This document shows positions 62,940 to 64,000 of a stretch of 64,000 nucleotides of DNA, piece after piece (within the stretch, counting starts at the first letter, position 1; each line of letters opens with the position of its first letter). The notes beneath the pieces are model-generated. The model had not been told where the DNA came from and searched no databases. It was given only the letters and a program-made list of their open reading frames with translations. The translations under genes and the position numbers were made by a program. This DNA comes from Nymphaea colorata (lineage: Eukaryota > Streptophyta > Magnoliopsida > Nymphaeales > Nymphaeaceae), in NCBI RefSeq assembly GCF_008831285.2, contig NC_045142.1:26363876-26427875 (forward strand), in the 5' to 3' direction.

Positions 62940-64000
62940 CAATTATCCATGGTTTCCATGCATGATAAGGTTATGTCCCTCTTCCATGGGAGCCTGTACG
63001 TTGTTTTATGAACTTGTGCTTGCATTATTATATGACTTGTATCAAAATTTTGTTTTTTTGCACTTTTTACATGCCTAGCATATTGTTCACATGTTGTTTT
63101 TCTCTTCTTTGTTTCTGACCCTGTGTTGCATCATAACAACAAACATGCTACCATCTTTTTCCAACCACAATGTGCCACTTCAATAAGCAGTGGTCCTCTA
63201 TTCATAAAAGTGCTAGGTTTGTACCCCAAAAAAAGGGCGAGGTGTTAATAGTTGGTTTGATGCTTTCATTCGGAAGAAAATGAACGTATAGACAAGAAAT
63301 GTATGAGGTGTTAATAGTCGGTTTGATGCTTTTGTTCGGAAGAATCTGAATGTATAGACAAGAAATATATAACGAGCATTATGAATCATACAGTAAAGTA
63401 AACAATAATGCATGACATATGATGTCAAAGATGTTATATACATAAAGTTGGCTATCTTACCCTTTAGGTTTCCTATATCTGTACATGTTGGGTTCGAGTG
63501 GTTGTGAAGTATTTAAGAGTTCTCTAGTATGCCTGTATTTATATTTGAAAATATGATCCACGTTTTAGTTGAAGAATGGGTCAGTCTAGAACTGTAAGGA
63601 AACAAATTTTGATCTTGTTTCATCTGCAATTTTTGGAGGTTTCTTTCAGTATGTGCATTGCGAACAGAGTGAAGTTAGCAGTTAGCGGTCTGACTCCTAG
63701 GGTTTACATTAAGGCTATGCAGTGTCTGGTATGAGCCTGAGGCCCTGAGCTTTGTATCTGGAGCAACCCATTATAAACCGATCCATACAAGACATTGGAA
63801 ATAAACGATGCCTCAAGTTTGTGAAATATAACGGTGATATTTCCAAAGACAGGCAAAAAGAAAAAAGAAAGAACTAATGTTGCCACATTCTGAAACGGCC
63901 ACCAAAATGAAAATATTTCAAACAATATCATTCCTAATTCTCTGTATTCATACCGGGATTCTGAGCTGGAAGACCCGATCTTTTCTTGCCCCTTTGGTTA
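60433..64000 (+). CDS. Importin subunit alpha, 3' part beyond the window
   Basis: Nuclear import adaptor that binds classical NLS cargo and importin beta. Predicted exons: 60433-60642, 61017-61113, 61207-61298, 61405-61536, 61628-61813, 61911-62074, 62214-62292; phases join to 320 residues. The IBB domain comes first ([20 protein letters not shown], about residues 1-65, with RRKRED and KKRREG clusters). Armadillo repeats follow: [129 protein letters not shown]. The Trp/Asn NLS-binding ladder (WALTN, WALGN, WTLSN, WALSY) is intact. The next exon, expected to begin with an IIDHQAL-like repeat, is not in 62293-64000, so the intron runs off the edge. Confidence 0.96.
62888..62938. repeat. (AT)n microsatellite, about 51 bp
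   Basis: Uninterrupted AT dinucleotides, the longest simple repeat in the window, inside the importin alpha intron. Confidence 0.95.
63239..63370. repeat. 66-bp tandem duplication
   Basis: Copies at 63239-63304 and 63305-63370 both start GAGGTGTTAATAGT and share GGTTTGATGCTTT, TTCGGAAGAA and GTATAGACAAGAAAT, with a handful of substitutions. Intronic and non-coding. Confidence 0.88.

Larger units (their letters stand above)
62293..64000 (+). other. Long importin alpha intron with microsatellites and repeats
   Basis: At least 1.7 kb, with no armadillo-coding exon in any frame. It contains a possible transposon remnant (62390-62570), CT and CA runs (62637-62660, 62681-62697), an (AT)n tract at 62888-62938 and a 66-bp tandem duplication at 63239-63370. 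Confidence 0.7.

Noticed and set aside
62293-64000. Possible truncation of importin alpha (pseudogene)
   Set aside because: All seven visible exons have intact phases, splice sites and repeat motifs, so the missing repeats are most simply to the right of the window edge.

Overview
The window is nuclear DNA from a flowering plant. Its genes are split into many short exons by GT-AG introns, and the encoded proteins belong to plant families: TOPLESS-related corepressor, GH28 polygalacturonase, isoprenylated metallochaperone and plant-type importin alpha. The spacers are AT-rich and full of microsatellites and small non-autonomous DNA transposons. The lineage cannot be named from sequence alone. 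No organelle genes, tRNA, rRNA, CRISPR array or bacterial-type operon was seen.

Layout: (1) 97-9921, + strand, a TOPLESS-related corepressor of the TPR2/TPR3 type, lacking only its first exon(s), which lie left of the window. (2) 9.9-20.0 kb, gene-poor spacer with a clean hAT-type element (11901-12528). (3) 20059-24485, + strand, a secreted GH28 polygalacturonase-like protein with a 12-nt first coding exon, a GC-AG intron and an altered active site. (4) 24.5-27.1 kb, spacer with transposon remnants. (5) about 27.3-40.58 kb, + strand, a UTP5/WDR43-type nucleolar WD40 protein; its introns host a hAT-like element, a 2.2-kb Harbinger-like element and a small Tourist-like MITE. (6) 40.6-44.6 kb, spacer with a 281-bp tandem duplication. 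(7) 44591-46073, - strand, a heavy-metal-associated isoprenylated plant protein (HIPP). (8) 46.1-55.0 kb, repeat-rich spacer. (9) 55031-56065, - strand, a small J-domain protein. (10) 56.1-60.1 kb, spacer with a long hairpin. (11) 60.1 kb to the right edge, + strand, importin alpha, cut off by the window end after about 320 codons.

The genes are unrelated housekeeping or regulatory loci with no shared pathway: transcriptional repression, wall pectin metabolism, ribosome biogenesis, metal handling, chaperone function and nuclear import. I found no convincing new multi-gene system. The more unusual signals are the polygalacturonase gene structure and active site, and transposons whose target-site duplications can be read directly. 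Exon boundaries were worked out by hand from splice sites, reading phase and remembered family sequences, so they are predictions.
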